The notes beneath the pieces were generated by a model, which saw nothing but the letters and a program-made list of their open reading frames with translations, had not been told where the DNA came from and did not search any database. DNA of 64,000 bases from JAKFDI01 sp036676235 (GTDB lineage: Bacteria > Pseudomonadota > Gammaproteobacteria > Burkholderiales > Burkholderiaceae_C). The stretch is taken from positions 34,138 through 98,137 of the forward strand of contig JAKFDI010000055.1 in NCBI GenBank assembly GCA_036676235.1, given 5' to 3'. Both the position numbers and the translations under genes were made by a program. Positions 16,866 to 26,892 of the stretch are shown here, piece after piece. The stretch's first letter is position 1. Each line of letters opens with the position of its first letter.

Positions 16866-17990
16866 ATGCGCAACATGACAGACCGCGTCATCCCGCTTGC
16901 GGATCACCGCTACGCCGCCTCGGTGCCGCAGATCCCCGCGTCGCCGCTGCCGGCCACCGGCCTCGTCGGCGACACGCTCGGGCGGCCGCTGCGCGACCTG
17001 CGCATCTCGGTCACCGACCGCTGCAACTTCCGCTGCAGCTACTGCATGCCCAAAGAGGTGTTCGACAAGAACTACCAGTTCCTGCCGCAGACCTCGCTGC
17101 TCAGCTTCGAGGAAATCACCCGCGCCGCGAAGCTCTTCGTGGCGCACGGCGTGCACAAGATCCGCCTCACCGGGGGCGAGCCACTGCTGCGCAAGCACCT
17201 CGAGGTGCTGGTCGGCATGCTGAGTGAACTGCGCACCGTCGACGGCGAACCGATCGACCTCACGCTCACCACCAACGGCTCGGTGCTCGCGAAGAAGGCG
17301 CAGGCGCTGAAGGACGCCGGCCTGCAGCGCGTGACGGTGAGCCTCGACGCGTTGGACGACACCATCTTCCGCCGCATGAACGACGCCGACTTCCCGGTGG
17401 CCGACGTGCTGCGCGGCATCGAAGCCGCCGAGCGCGCCGGGCTCGGGCCGATCAAGGTCAACATGGTGGTCAAGCGCGGCACCAACGATCACGAGATCGT
17501 CGCCATGGCTCGGCACTTCAAGGGCACGCCCATCGTGCTGCGCTTCATCGAGTTCATGGATGTGGGTGCCACCAACGGCTGGCGCATGGACGAGGTGATG
17601 CCGTCGGCGCAGGTGATTGCGCGCCTGAACGACGAGTTCCCGCTCGAAGCCATCGGCGCCAACCAGACCGGCGAGACGGCGCAGCGCTGGCGCTACCGCG
17701 ACGGCAGCGGCGAGATCGGCGTGATCTCCAGCGTCACGCAGGCCTTCTGCCACGAGTGCAACCGCGCGCGGCTGTCCACCGAGGGCAAGCTGTATCTCTG
17801 CCTGTTCGCCTCGCGCGGACATGATCTGCGCGCCCTGCTGCGCGGCGAGTACAGCGACGAGCAGATCGCCTCGGCCATCGCCAACGTCTGGCAGCACCGC
17901 GACGACCGCTACTCCGAACTGCGCGGCGCTCAAGCCCCCGATTCGGGCACGGGCGAACGGCGCGTGGAGATGCACTACATCGGCGGCTGA
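16866..17990 (+). CDS. moaA: GTP 3',8-cyclase MoaA
   Basis: 374 residues, radical-SAM enzyme that starts molybdopterin synthesis by turning GTP into 3',8-cyclo-7,8-dihydro-GTP. The N-terminal cluster motif is C53-NFR-C57-SY-C60. The SAM-binding block IRLTGGEPLLR follows. The C-terminal cluster is in FCHECNRARLSTEGKLYLCLF, and the protein ends in the conserved Gly-Gly. ATG 16866 is used; ATG 16875 would remove three residues and is equally possible. It stands apart from moaE/moaD/moeA, over 13 kb away, and 47 bases after the NlpC/P60 gene. Confidence 0.95.
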   Translation: MRNMTDRVIPLADHRYAASVPQIPASPLPATGLVGDTLGRPLRDLRISVTDRCNFRCSYCMPKEVFDKNYQFLPQTSLLSFEEITRAAKLFVAHGVHKIRLTGGEPLLRKHLEVLVGMLSELRTVDGEPIDLTLTTNGSVLAKKAQALKDAGLQRVTVSLDALDDTIFRRMNDADFPVADVLRGIEAAERAGLGPIKVNMVVKRGTNDHEIVAMARHFKGTPIVLRFIEFMDVGATNGWRMDEVMPSAQVIARLNDEFPLEAIGANQTGETAQRWRYRDGSGEIGVISSVTQAFCHECNRARLSTEGKLYLCLFASRGHDLRALLRGEYSDEQIASAIANVWQHRDDRYSELRGAQAPDSGTGERRVEMHYIGG

Positions 17991-18010
17991 ACGCGGCGCG
18001 CGCAAACACG

Positions 18011-18034
18011 AAGGCCGGCATCGCTGCCAGCCTT
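18011..18034. terminator. Weak hairpin between convergent moaA and ppsA
   Basis: An inverted repeat AAGGCcGGCA / TGCCaGCCTT with one mismatch and a four-base loop, 20 bases after moaA and 25 bases after the ppsA stop on the other strand. TTTGG follows on the plus strand; there is no real T-run. It may serve as a weak two-way terminator. Confidence 0.3.
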
Positions 18035-18058
18035 TGGTCGTTCAGGGCCGCCGCGAAA

Positions 18059-20467
<2,409 letters not shown>

Positions 20468-20693
20468 GACAAAGCTCCGTGATGATGAAAAACCGATGTC
20501 CCGACACCCGCGGCATGGGGCCCGGAGCTTGGCTCGACGGACCCGGCGATCGATGCGCGCACCCGCCCCGTCAGGGGTGCGGACGGTGTGGGCGAGGCAG
20601 GCATCGAAGACGGTGGAAACTGCGCGGTGATTCTAAAGGTGGGCCTTGCGCAGTCCCTATCATCACCATGGCCCCAACGAACGCGCCCACGCC

Positions 20694-21512
20694 ATGCCGA
20701 ACCGCACCGTCTTCTTCGTCTCCGACAGCACAGGCATCACGGCCGAGACCTTCGGCAATTCCATCCTCGCGCAGTTCGCCGCCAAGCCGCGGCACGTGCG
20801 CCGGCCCTTCATCGACAGTGCCGACAAGGCGCACCAGGTCGTGCGCGAGATCAACCACACGGCCGAGGTCGAAGGCCGCCGCCCGATCGTGTTCGTGACG
20901 CTGGTCGACCGCGAGGTGCTGGCCGTGGTCAAGAGCGCCAATGGGCTGGTGCTCGACATGTTCAACACCTTCATCGAGCCGCTGGAAGCCGAGTACGGCA
21001 TGACCTCCAGCCACCGCGTGGGGCGCTTCCCCGATGTGTCGAAAAGCCAGGAGTACACCGACCGCATCGAGGCGATCAACTTCGCGCTGGCGCACGACGA
21101 CGGCCAGTCGTCGAAGAACCTCGAGCGCGCCGACGTCATCCTCGTCGGCGTGAGCCGCAGCGGCAAGACGCCGACCTCGCTGTACCTGGCGATGCAGCAC
21201 GGCATCAAGGCGGCGAACTATCCGCTGATTCCCGAAGACTTCGACCGCGGCCGCCTGCCCACGCCGCTCGCGCCGCACCGCAAGAAGTGCTTCGGCCTGA
21301 CCATCGACCCGCATCGGCTGAACCACATCCGCAACGAGCGCCGCCCGGGCAGCAAGTACGCCGCCCTGGAGAACTGCCGCCACGAGGTGGCCGAAGCGGA
21401 GGCGATGATGCGCCGCGAGGGCATTGCGTGGCTGTCGTCCACGCACAAGTCGATCGAGGAGATCGCGACGACAATCCTGCGCGACCTGCGCCCGGATCGG
21501 CTGATGTACTGA
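20694..21512 (+). CDS. ppsR: PEP synthase regulatory protein (bifunctional kinase/phosphorylase)
   Basis: 272 residues, DUF299 family. It inactivates PEP synthase by ADP-dependent phosphorylation of a Thr next to the catalytic His and reactivates it by Pi-dependent dephosphorylation. Visible are RTVFFVSDSTGITAETFGNS at the N-terminus and the P-loop LVGVSRSGKTPTSLYLA, then KAANYPLIPEDF and GLTIDPHRLNHIRNERRP. ATG 20694 gives MPNRTVFF; the open frame extends upstream without similarity. Divergent pairing with ppsA confirms the role. Its TGA is immediately next to the stop of the convergent methyltransferase gene. Confidence 0.96.
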   Translation: MPNRTVFFVSDSTGITAETFGNSILAQFAAKPRHVRRPFIDSADKAHQVVREINHTAEVEGRRPIVFVTLVDREVLAVVKSANGLVLDMFNTFIEPLEAEYGMTSSHRVGRFPDVSKSQEYTDRIEAINFALAHDDGQSSKNLERADVILVGVSRSGKTPTSLYLAMQHGIKAANYPLIPEDFDRGRLPTPLAPHRKKCFGLTIDPHRLNHIRNERRPGSKYAALENCRHEVAEAEAMMRREGIAWLSSTHKSIEEIATTILRDLRPDRLMY

Positions 21513-22292
21513 TCAGCCCGCGTCTTGCCGGCGCGCCGATTCGTACAGGCACACCGCAGCGGCAGCCGCCACGTTGAGCGACTCTTCGCCGCCGGGCTGG
21601 GGAATGCGCACCGTCAACGCGCAACGCTGCATCAGCGCGACCGAAGCACCCTGCCCTTCGTGGCCCAGCACCCAGGCGCATGGCCACGGCAGGTCGGCGC
21701 GATGCAGCGCCTGTGCGGCGTGCGAACTGGTGCCGATCAAGGGAAGCTGCAGGGCATCGAGCGCCGATTCGTCGACGGACTCGACGAGATGCAATCCGAA
21801 ATGCGCCCCCATGCCGGCACGCAGCACCTTCGGCGACCACAGCGCGGCCGTTCCCTTGAGCGCCACCACCTGGGTGAAGCCGAAGGCCGACGCCGAGCGC
21901 AGCACGCTGCCGACATTGCCGGCGTCCTGCAGGCGGTCGAGCACGACGGTGGGAATGCCGGGTATCAGTTTCGCCGTCGCTTGCCACGGCAACACGAAGC
22001 CGATGCTCGGTGGGGATTCGAGTGCGCTCAGGCCGGCGAAGAGTTCATCCTTGACGATCACGACGCGCGGTGCGCGCTCGGCCAGTTGGCGCAACGCGGG
22101 CTGCTGCCAGGCCGACTCGGTGATCACCGCCTGCGCCACCGCCTGCCCGCGATTGGCGCACGCGCCGCACAGGTGATCACCCTCGATCCACACCTCGCCC
22201 TGCTTGCGATACGCCGCCGGGTCGCGCGCGAGCTTGCGCAGGCGAACCAGCAGCGGGTTGTCGCGCGAACTGATGCGCTGAGCGTCAGTCAT
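21513..22292 (-). CDS. TrmH/SpoU-family RNA 2'-O-methyltransferase
   Basis: 259 residues. An N-terminal substrate-binding domain (YRKQGEVWIEGDHLCGA) precedes the alpha/beta-knot SPOUT domain. The three SpoU motifs are VLDRLQDAGNVGSVLRSASAFG (with the catalytic Asn and Arg), AWVLGHEGQG, and IPQPGGEESLNVAAAAAVCLYE. Members methylate ribose in rRNA or tRNA with SAM; the exact nucleotide cannot be read from sequence, and RlmB-like or tRNA targets are both possible. ATG 22292 overlaps the rnhB stop (ATGA), so it is coupled to rnhB. Confidence 0.88.
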   Translation of the reverse strand: MTDAQRISSRDNPLLVRLRKLARDPAAYRKQGEVWIEGDHLCGACANRGQAVAQAVITESAWQQPALRQLAERAPRVVIVKDELFAGLSALESPPSIGFVLPWQATAKLIPGIPTVVLDRLQDAGNVGSVLRSASAFGFTQVVALKGTAALWSPKVLRAGMGAHFGLHLVESVDESALDALQLPLIGTSSHAAQALHRADLPWPCAWVLGHEGQGASVALMQRCALTVRIPQPGGEESLNVAAAAAVCLYESARRQDAG

Positions 22293-22894
22293 TCCTTGCT
22301 CAGCACCTCGCGCACCGGCGCGAAGCTGCGGCGGTGCCAGGTGCAGGCACCGTGCTGCCGCAGCGCCGCCAGATGCGCCGGCGTGGAGTAGCCCTTGTGC
22401 TCCGCAAAGCCGTACTGCGGATGCAGTTGGTCGAGCGTGAGGCACAGCCGGTCGCGATGCACCTTGGCGAGGATGGATGCGGCCGAAATGGCAGGCACCA
22501 GCGCATCGCCGCCGATCACCGCCTCGGCCGGCATGGGCAGCACCGGCAGGCGGTTGCCGTCCACCAGCACCTTCGCGCACTTCAGGCGCAGGTTCAGCAC
22601 CGCCCGCCGCATCGCCAGCATCGTGGCCTGCAGGATGTTCAGCGTGTCGATCTCCTCCACGCTCGCTTCGGCCACGCTGCAGCACAAGGCACGCGCACGA
22701 ATCTCGTCGTACAGGCGGTCGCGCGTTCGCGGCGTCAGCTGCTTGGAGTCGTTCAGGCCCTTGATCGGCTGCAGGTCGTCGAGGATGACGGCGGCGGCCA
22801 CCACCGGGCCGGCAAGCGGGCCGCGGCCGGCTTCGTCGACACCGGCAATGAGGCCGGCCACGTCCCAGCGCAGGCCGAGCTGGGCTGCTTTCAT
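22289..22894 (-). CDS. rnhB: Ribonuclease HII
   Basis: 201 residues. It cuts RNA in RNA-DNA hybrids and single ribonucleotides in DNA. The acidic site is built from GVDEAGRGPLAGPVVAA (Asp, Glu), LNDSKQLTPRTRD and VLVDGNRLP, with AASILAKVHRD after it. ATG 22894 starts one base after the lpxB stop (TGAAATG). The open frame continues further upstream inside lpxB but without RNase HII similarity. It lies at the end of the lipid A series, as in many proteobacteria. Confidence 0.94.
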   Translation of the reverse strand: MKAAQLGLRWDVAGLIAGVDEAGRGPLAGPVVAAAVILDDLQPIKGLNDSKQLTPRTRDRLYDEIRARALCCSVAEASVEEIDTLNILQATMLAMRRAVLNLRLKCAKVLVDGNRLPVLPMPAEAVIGGDALVPAISAASILAKVHRDRLCLTLDQLHPQYGFAEHKGYSTPAHLAALRQHGACTWHRRSFAPVREVLSKE

Positions 22895-22895
22895 T

Positions 22896-24041
22896 TCAGC
22901 CCGCGAGAACTTTTTCGATCGCATCGGTAGCCGCCTGGGCGGTGTTGCAGCGCAGTTGAAGATGCAGTGCCTCGAAGCGGCGTGACACCTCATCGCATCG
23001 CTTCGGGTCGTCGAGCCACTGCAGCGTGGTGTCGGCCAGACGCGCCGGCGTGGCGTCTTCCTGCAGCAGCTCGGGCACGGCGAAATCTCGCAGCAGGATG
23101 TTGGGCAAGCCCACCCACGGCTGGTAGCGCATGCGCTTCATCATCTGCCAGCTCGCCCAGTGCATGTTGTAGGCGATGACCATCGGCCGCTTGAAGAGTG
23201 CCGCCTCCAGCGTGGCGGTGCCGCTGGCCACCATGACCACGTCGCTGGCCGCCAGCAGCTCATGCGATCGGCCGTCGACCAGCGTGAGCGGCACGCCGGC
23301 GGCATGCTCGCGCACCATCGGGTCGAGCAGCGGCCGCAAGCCCGGTGCCACCGGCAGCACGAAGCGCAGGCCCGGGCGGCGCCGGTGCATCTCGGCCACG
23401 CCGGCGAGCAGCCGCGGCCCGATGTACTGGATTTCGGAGCGGCGGCTGCCGGGCAGTACGCCGACGAGCTGCGCCCCAGCGTCCTCACCGAGCGCTTCGC
23501 GCGCGGCCGCACGCGGCACCTCGAGCGGGATCGCGTCAGCCAGCGGGTGTCCGACGTAGGTGGCGGCGATGCCGTGCTCCGCGTAGAGCGCGGGCTCGAA
23601 CGGAAACAGGCACAGCACGTGGTCGACGGCTTCGCGCATCTTCGCGATGCGACCGCCGCGCCAAGCCCACACCGAGGGGCTGACGAAATGGATCGCCTTG
23701 ATGCCGCGCGCCTTGAGCTGCGCTTCGAGCGCGAGGTTGAAATCGGGCGCGTCAACGCCGATGAAGGCGTCGGGGCGGGTTTCGATCAGGCGCGCGGCGA
23801 GTTGGCGGCGTATGCCAACGATCTCGCGGTAGTGGCGCAGCACCTCGACATACCCGCGCACCGCCAGCTTCTCGTGCGACCACCAGGCGTCGAAGCCATG
23901 CGCCTGCATCTTCGGGCCGCCGATGCCGAAGCTTTGCAGTTCGGGCCAGCGTGCGCGCAGCCCACCGAGCAGCAGGCCAGCGAGCAGGTCGCCGGAGGCC
24001 TCGCCGGCGACGAGCGCGAGGCGCGGGGACACGGTCGCCAT
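22896..24041 (-). CDS. lpxB: Lipid-A-disaccharide synthase
   Basis: 381 residues, GT19 glycosyltransferase. It joins UDP-2,3-diacylglucosamine and lipid X to make the lipid A disaccharide at the inner membrane. Visible are LVAGEASGDLLAGLL, FGIGGPKMQAHGF, YVSPSVWAW-like FVSPSVWAWRGGRI, YVGHPLAD, LPGSRRSEI and VASGTATLEAALFKRPMVI. The spacing to lpxA is five bases. It belongs to the lpxD-fabZ-lpxA-lpxB order. Confidence 0.97.
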   Translation of the reverse strand: MATVSPRLALVAGEASGDLLAGLLLGGLRARWPELQSFGIGGPKMQAHGFDAWWSHEKLAVRGYVEVLRHYREIVGIRRQLAARLIETRPDAFIGVDAPDFNLALEAQLKARGIKAIHFVSPSVWAWRGGRIAKMREAVDHVLCLFPFEPALYAEHGIAATYVGHPLADAIPLEVPRAAAREALGEDAGAQLVGVLPGSRRSEIQYIGPRLLAGVAEMHRRRPGLRFVLPVAPGLRPLLDPMVREHAAGVPLTLVDGRSHELLAASDVVMVASGTATLEAALFKRPMVIAYNMHWASWQMMKRMRYQPWVGLPNILLRDFAVPELLQEDATPARLADTTLQWLDDPKRCDEVSRRFEALHLQLRCNTAQAATDAIEKVLAG

Positions 24042-24046
24042 CGCTC

Positions 24047-24835
24047 TCAGCGCACGATGCCGCGCGAGGCCTCGGCGAGAAAGCGCGTCATCATCGCCAC
24101 GTCCTCGGCTGCAGCGGGCATGCTGCCGGCGAGCCCTGCGATCTCGATGCGCGCCGCGTCGAGCGTTCGGCCCGAGCGATACAACAGGCGGTGCATCTGC
24201 TTCACCGCCGCAATGCGCTCGCCGGAGAAGCCGCGGCGCTTCAGCCCTTCGAGGTTGAAGCTGCGTGCCTCGGCCGGGTTGCCGGCCACCATCGCGAACG
24301 GCGGCACGTCCTGAAGTAGCGTGGTGCCCATGGCGGTCATCGCATGCGCGCCGATCTTCACGAACTGATGCACGTTGGTGTAGGCGCCCATGATGACCCA
24401 GTCGCCGATCTCGACGTGCCCTGCGATCTGCGCGTTGTTGGCGAAGATGGTGTGGTCACCGACCTGGCAGTCGTGCGCCAGGTGCACGTAGGCCATCATC
24501 CAGTTGTCGTTGCCCAGCCGCGTGACACCGCCGCCCTGCGCCGTGCCGAGGTTGAAGGTGCAGAACTCGCGGATGACGTTGTCGTCGCCGATCTGCAGTT
24601 CGGTCGGCTCGCCGGCGTACTTCTTGTCTTGCGGTACGGCGCCCAGTGATGCGAACTGGAAGACACGGTTGTTGCGCCCGAGGGTGGTGCGGCCCTCGAT
24701 CACGCAGTGCGGTCCAACGGTCGTGCCCTCGCCGATGCGCACCTGCGGACCGATCACGCTGTAGGCGCCGATGCTCACCGATTCGCCGAGCTGGGCACCG
24801 GATTCGACGATGGCGGTGGGGTGGATCGTCGCCAT
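24047..24835 (-). CDS. lpxA: UDP-N-acetylglucosamine acyltransferase
   Basis: 262 residues, left-handed beta-helix built from hexapeptide repeats. It adds a 3-hydroxyacyl chain from ACP to UDP-GlcNAc, the first step of lipid A synthesis. It starts MATIHPTAIVESGAQLGESV. The catalytic histidine is in MMAYVHLAHDCQVGDHTIFAN, and the C-terminal helical part holds NLEGLKRRGFS. It follows fabZ by five bases. Confidence 0.97.
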   Translation of the reverse strand: MATIHPTAIVESGAQLGESVSIGAYSVIGPQVRIGEGTTVGPHCVIEGRTTLGRNNRVFQFASLGAVPQDKKYAGEPTELQIGDDNVIREFCTFNLGTAQGGGVTRLGNDNWMMAYVHLAHDCQVGDHTIFANNAQIAGHVEIGDWVIMGAYTNVHQFVKIGAHAMTAMGTTLLQDVPPFAMVAGNPAEARSFNLEGLKRRGFSGERIAAVKQMHRLLYRSGRTLDAARIEIAGLAGSMPAAAEDVAMMTRFLAEASRGIVR

Positions 24836-24840
24836 GGGCT

Positions 24841-25281
24841 TCAGGCGATGCTGCGCATGGTGCAGGTGAGATCGGCCTCGACGGCGACGTCTTCGCCGAC
24901 CAGCGCACGCGCCTTGAACTTGAACACGCCGGCCTTCATGCGCTCGAGCGTCACGTCGAGCGTAAGCTGGTCGCCCGGCTCCACCGGCCGCTTGAAGCGG
25001 GCGCCGTCGATGCCGGCGAAGTAGTAGACCGTGTTCGAGTCCGGCACCATGCCGAGCGTCTCGAACGCGAGGATGGCCGCCGCCTGCGCCAGCGCTTCGA
25101 GCATGAGCACGCCAGGCATCACCGGGCGGTGCGGGAAGTGGCCGCTGAAGTACGGTTCGTTGATGCTGACGTTCTTGATCGCCTTGATGCGCTTGTTCTT
25201 CTCGAGCTCCAGCACCCGGTCGACGAGCAGGATCGGATAGCGGTGCGGCAGCTTCTGCAGGATCTGGTGGATGTCCATCAT
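24841..25281 (-). CDS. fabZ: 3-hydroxyacyl-ACP dehydratase FabZ
   Basis: 146 residues, hot-dog fold. It dehydrates 3-hydroxyacyl-ACP in fatty-acid elongation and competes with LpxA/LpxD for the same pool. Motifs: LPHRYPILLVDRV, then the active site SGHFPHRPVMPGVLMLEALAQ with His and Glu. Two adjacent ATGs (25281 and 25278) could start it; I use the first, which overlaps the lpxD stop as ATGA. Confidence 0.97.
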   Translation of the reverse strand: MMDIHQILQKLPHRYPILLVDRVLELEKNKRIKAIKNVSINEPYFSGHFPHRPVMPGVLMLEALAQAAAILAFETLGMVPDSNTVYYFAGIDGARFKRPVEPGDQLTLDVTLERMKAGVFKFKARALVGEDVAVEADLTCTMRSIA

Positions 25282-26315
25282 GGTGTCTTGTCGTCCTGCG
25301 CTTCGAGCGCGCGGATGCGGTCTCGCAAGGTGTGCAATTGCCGCAAGGTGGCGGCGTTCTTTTCCCAGGCGGGATTCTCGTCGATGGGAAACACGCCGCT
25401 GTATTGACCGGGCCTGCGGATCGACCGCATGACCACCGACGCGGCCGAGATGTGCACGTGGTCAGCGAGCGTCAGGTGGCCGAGCACGATGGCCCCGCCG
25501 CCGATGGTGCAGTGCGCGCCGATCGTCGCGCTGCCGGCCACGCCCGCGCAGCCGGCCATCGCCGTGTGCGCGCCGATGCGCACGTTGTGGCCGATCTGGA
25601 TCAGGTTGTCGAGCTTGACGCCATCCTCGATCACCGTGTCGCCGAGCGCACCACGGTCGATGCAGGTGTTGGCGCCGATCTCCACGTCGTCGCCGATGAG
25701 CACGCCGCCGAGCTGCTCGATCTTTTCCCAGCGTCCGTCGGTCGGCGCAAAGCCGAAGCCGTCCGCGCCGATCACCACGCCGCTGTGCACGATGCCGCGC
25801 GCACCGATCCGGCAGCCGTCACCGAGCGTCACACGCGGGGCGAGGCGCGTGCCGGCGCCGACGTGCGTGCCGCGGCCGATGTGGCAGTGGCTGCCGACCA
25901 CGGCATCCACGCCCACATGGGCATCCGCCGCGACGAACGTGAAGGGGCCGATGGCGGCGCCCGCCTCCACCACCGCGCCGGCTTCGACCACGGCACTGGC
26001 GTGCACACCGGCCGCCGGCTGCACACGCAGCCGGCGCGCCCACCACTGCGTGAGCCGTGCGAAATAGAGGTAGGGGTCGTCGGTGACGATGGCCGCACCG
26101 CGCGCCGCGGCCGCCTCGCGCATGGCAGGCGACACGATGACGCAGGCCGCCCGCGTGCTCACGAGCTGCGACTGATAGCGCGGGTTGGACAGGAAGCTGA
26201 GCGTCGAACCCTGCGCATCCTGCAGCGTGCCGATGCGGTCGATGCGTGTCGCGGGATCGCCGAGGAGTTCGCCGCCCAGTTGCGCAACCACTTCGGACAG
26301 CCGGACTTCTGGCAT
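25278..26315 (-). CDS. lpxD: UDP-3-O-acylglucosamine N-acyltransferase
   Basis: 345 residues. It adds the N-linked 3-hydroxyacyl chain in lipid A synthesis. An N-terminal uridine-binding domain (LSFLSNPRYQSQL near 40-55) precedes a hexapeptide-repeat beta-helix. The catalytic region is NLIQIGHNVRIGAHTAMAGC with its His. The C-terminus has a coiled helix (AATLRQLHTLRDRIRALEA). It follows skp by 46 bases. Confidence 0.97.
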   Translation of the reverse strand: MPEVRLSEVVAQLGGELLGDPATRIDRIGTLQDAQGSTLSFLSNPRYQSQLVSTRAACVIVSPAMREAAAARGAAIVTDDPYLYFARLTQWWARRLRVQPAAGVHASAVVEAGAVVEAGAAIGPFTFVAADAHVGVDAVVGSHCHIGRGTHVGAGTRLAPRVTLGDGCRIGARGIVHSGVVIGADGFGFAPTDGRWEKIEQLGGVLIGDDVEIGANTCIDRGALGDTVIEDGVKLDNLIQIGHNVRIGAHTAMAGCAGVAGSATIGAHCTIGGGAIVLGHLTLADHVHISAASVVMRSIRRPGQYSGVFPIDENPAWEKNAATLRQLHTLRDRIRALEAQDDKTP

Positions 26316-26361
26316 GGCGCGTCTTGAATGAGGCCGGGCAGGCGCCCGGCGTGAAGCAGGC

Positions 26362-26892
26362 CTACTTGCCGTTGTTGAGCGCGTCGATCACCTTCTTGGT
26401 GATGTCCACGCGCGCGCTCACGAGCGGGCGGCCGGTGCTGTCGGTGATGGCTTCCTGGATGATCAGGTCGAACTTCTCGGTTTCGAAGATCTGCTTGATC
26501 ACCCGGTTGGCGCGGTCGACGATGGCGGCCAGTTCTTCGTTCTTGCGCTGGTTCAGGTCTTCCTGGAACTCGCGGCGCTTGCGCTGGATCTCGCGGTCCT
26601 GGTCGACGAGTTCGCGCTGGCGCCGGTTGCGCTCGGTCTCGGACAGGGTGGGCGAATCCTTGTCGAGCTTGTCGGCGGCGTTCTTTAGCCGCAGGCCGGC
26701 TTCGTTCAGCTCTTTCTCGCGCTTCCCGAACTCGGCTTCGAGCTTGGCTTGCGCCGCTTTGGCGGGCGCCGAATCGCGCAACACGCGATCGCTGTTCACG
26801 TAGCCGATCTTCAGTTCCTGCGCTTGAGCAGCCACGCCGGCGAATGCGAGCAAGGCGCTTGCGAAGACGATTTTCAGCGCAGAGGTCTTCAT
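26362..26892 (-). CDS. skp: Periplasmic chaperone Skp/OmpH
   Basis: 176 residues with a signal peptide (MKTSALKIVFASALLAFAGV, cleavage after AQA) and a long charged helical hairpin (about 45-125), the jellyfish-like tentacles of the Skp trimer. It holds unfolded outer-membrane proteins in the periplasm and passes them to the BAM complex. Its ATG directly abuts the bamA stop (TAAATG), so translation is probably coupled to bamA. Confidence 0.94.
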   Translation of the reverse strand: MKTSALKIVFASALLAFAGVAAQAQELKIGYVNSDRVLRDSAPAKAAQAKLEAEFGKREKELNEAGLRLKNAADKLDKDSPTLSETERNRRQRELVDQDREIQRKRREFQEDLNQRKNEELAAIVDRANRVIKQIFETEKFDLIIQEAITDSTGRPLVSARVDITKKVIDALNNGK

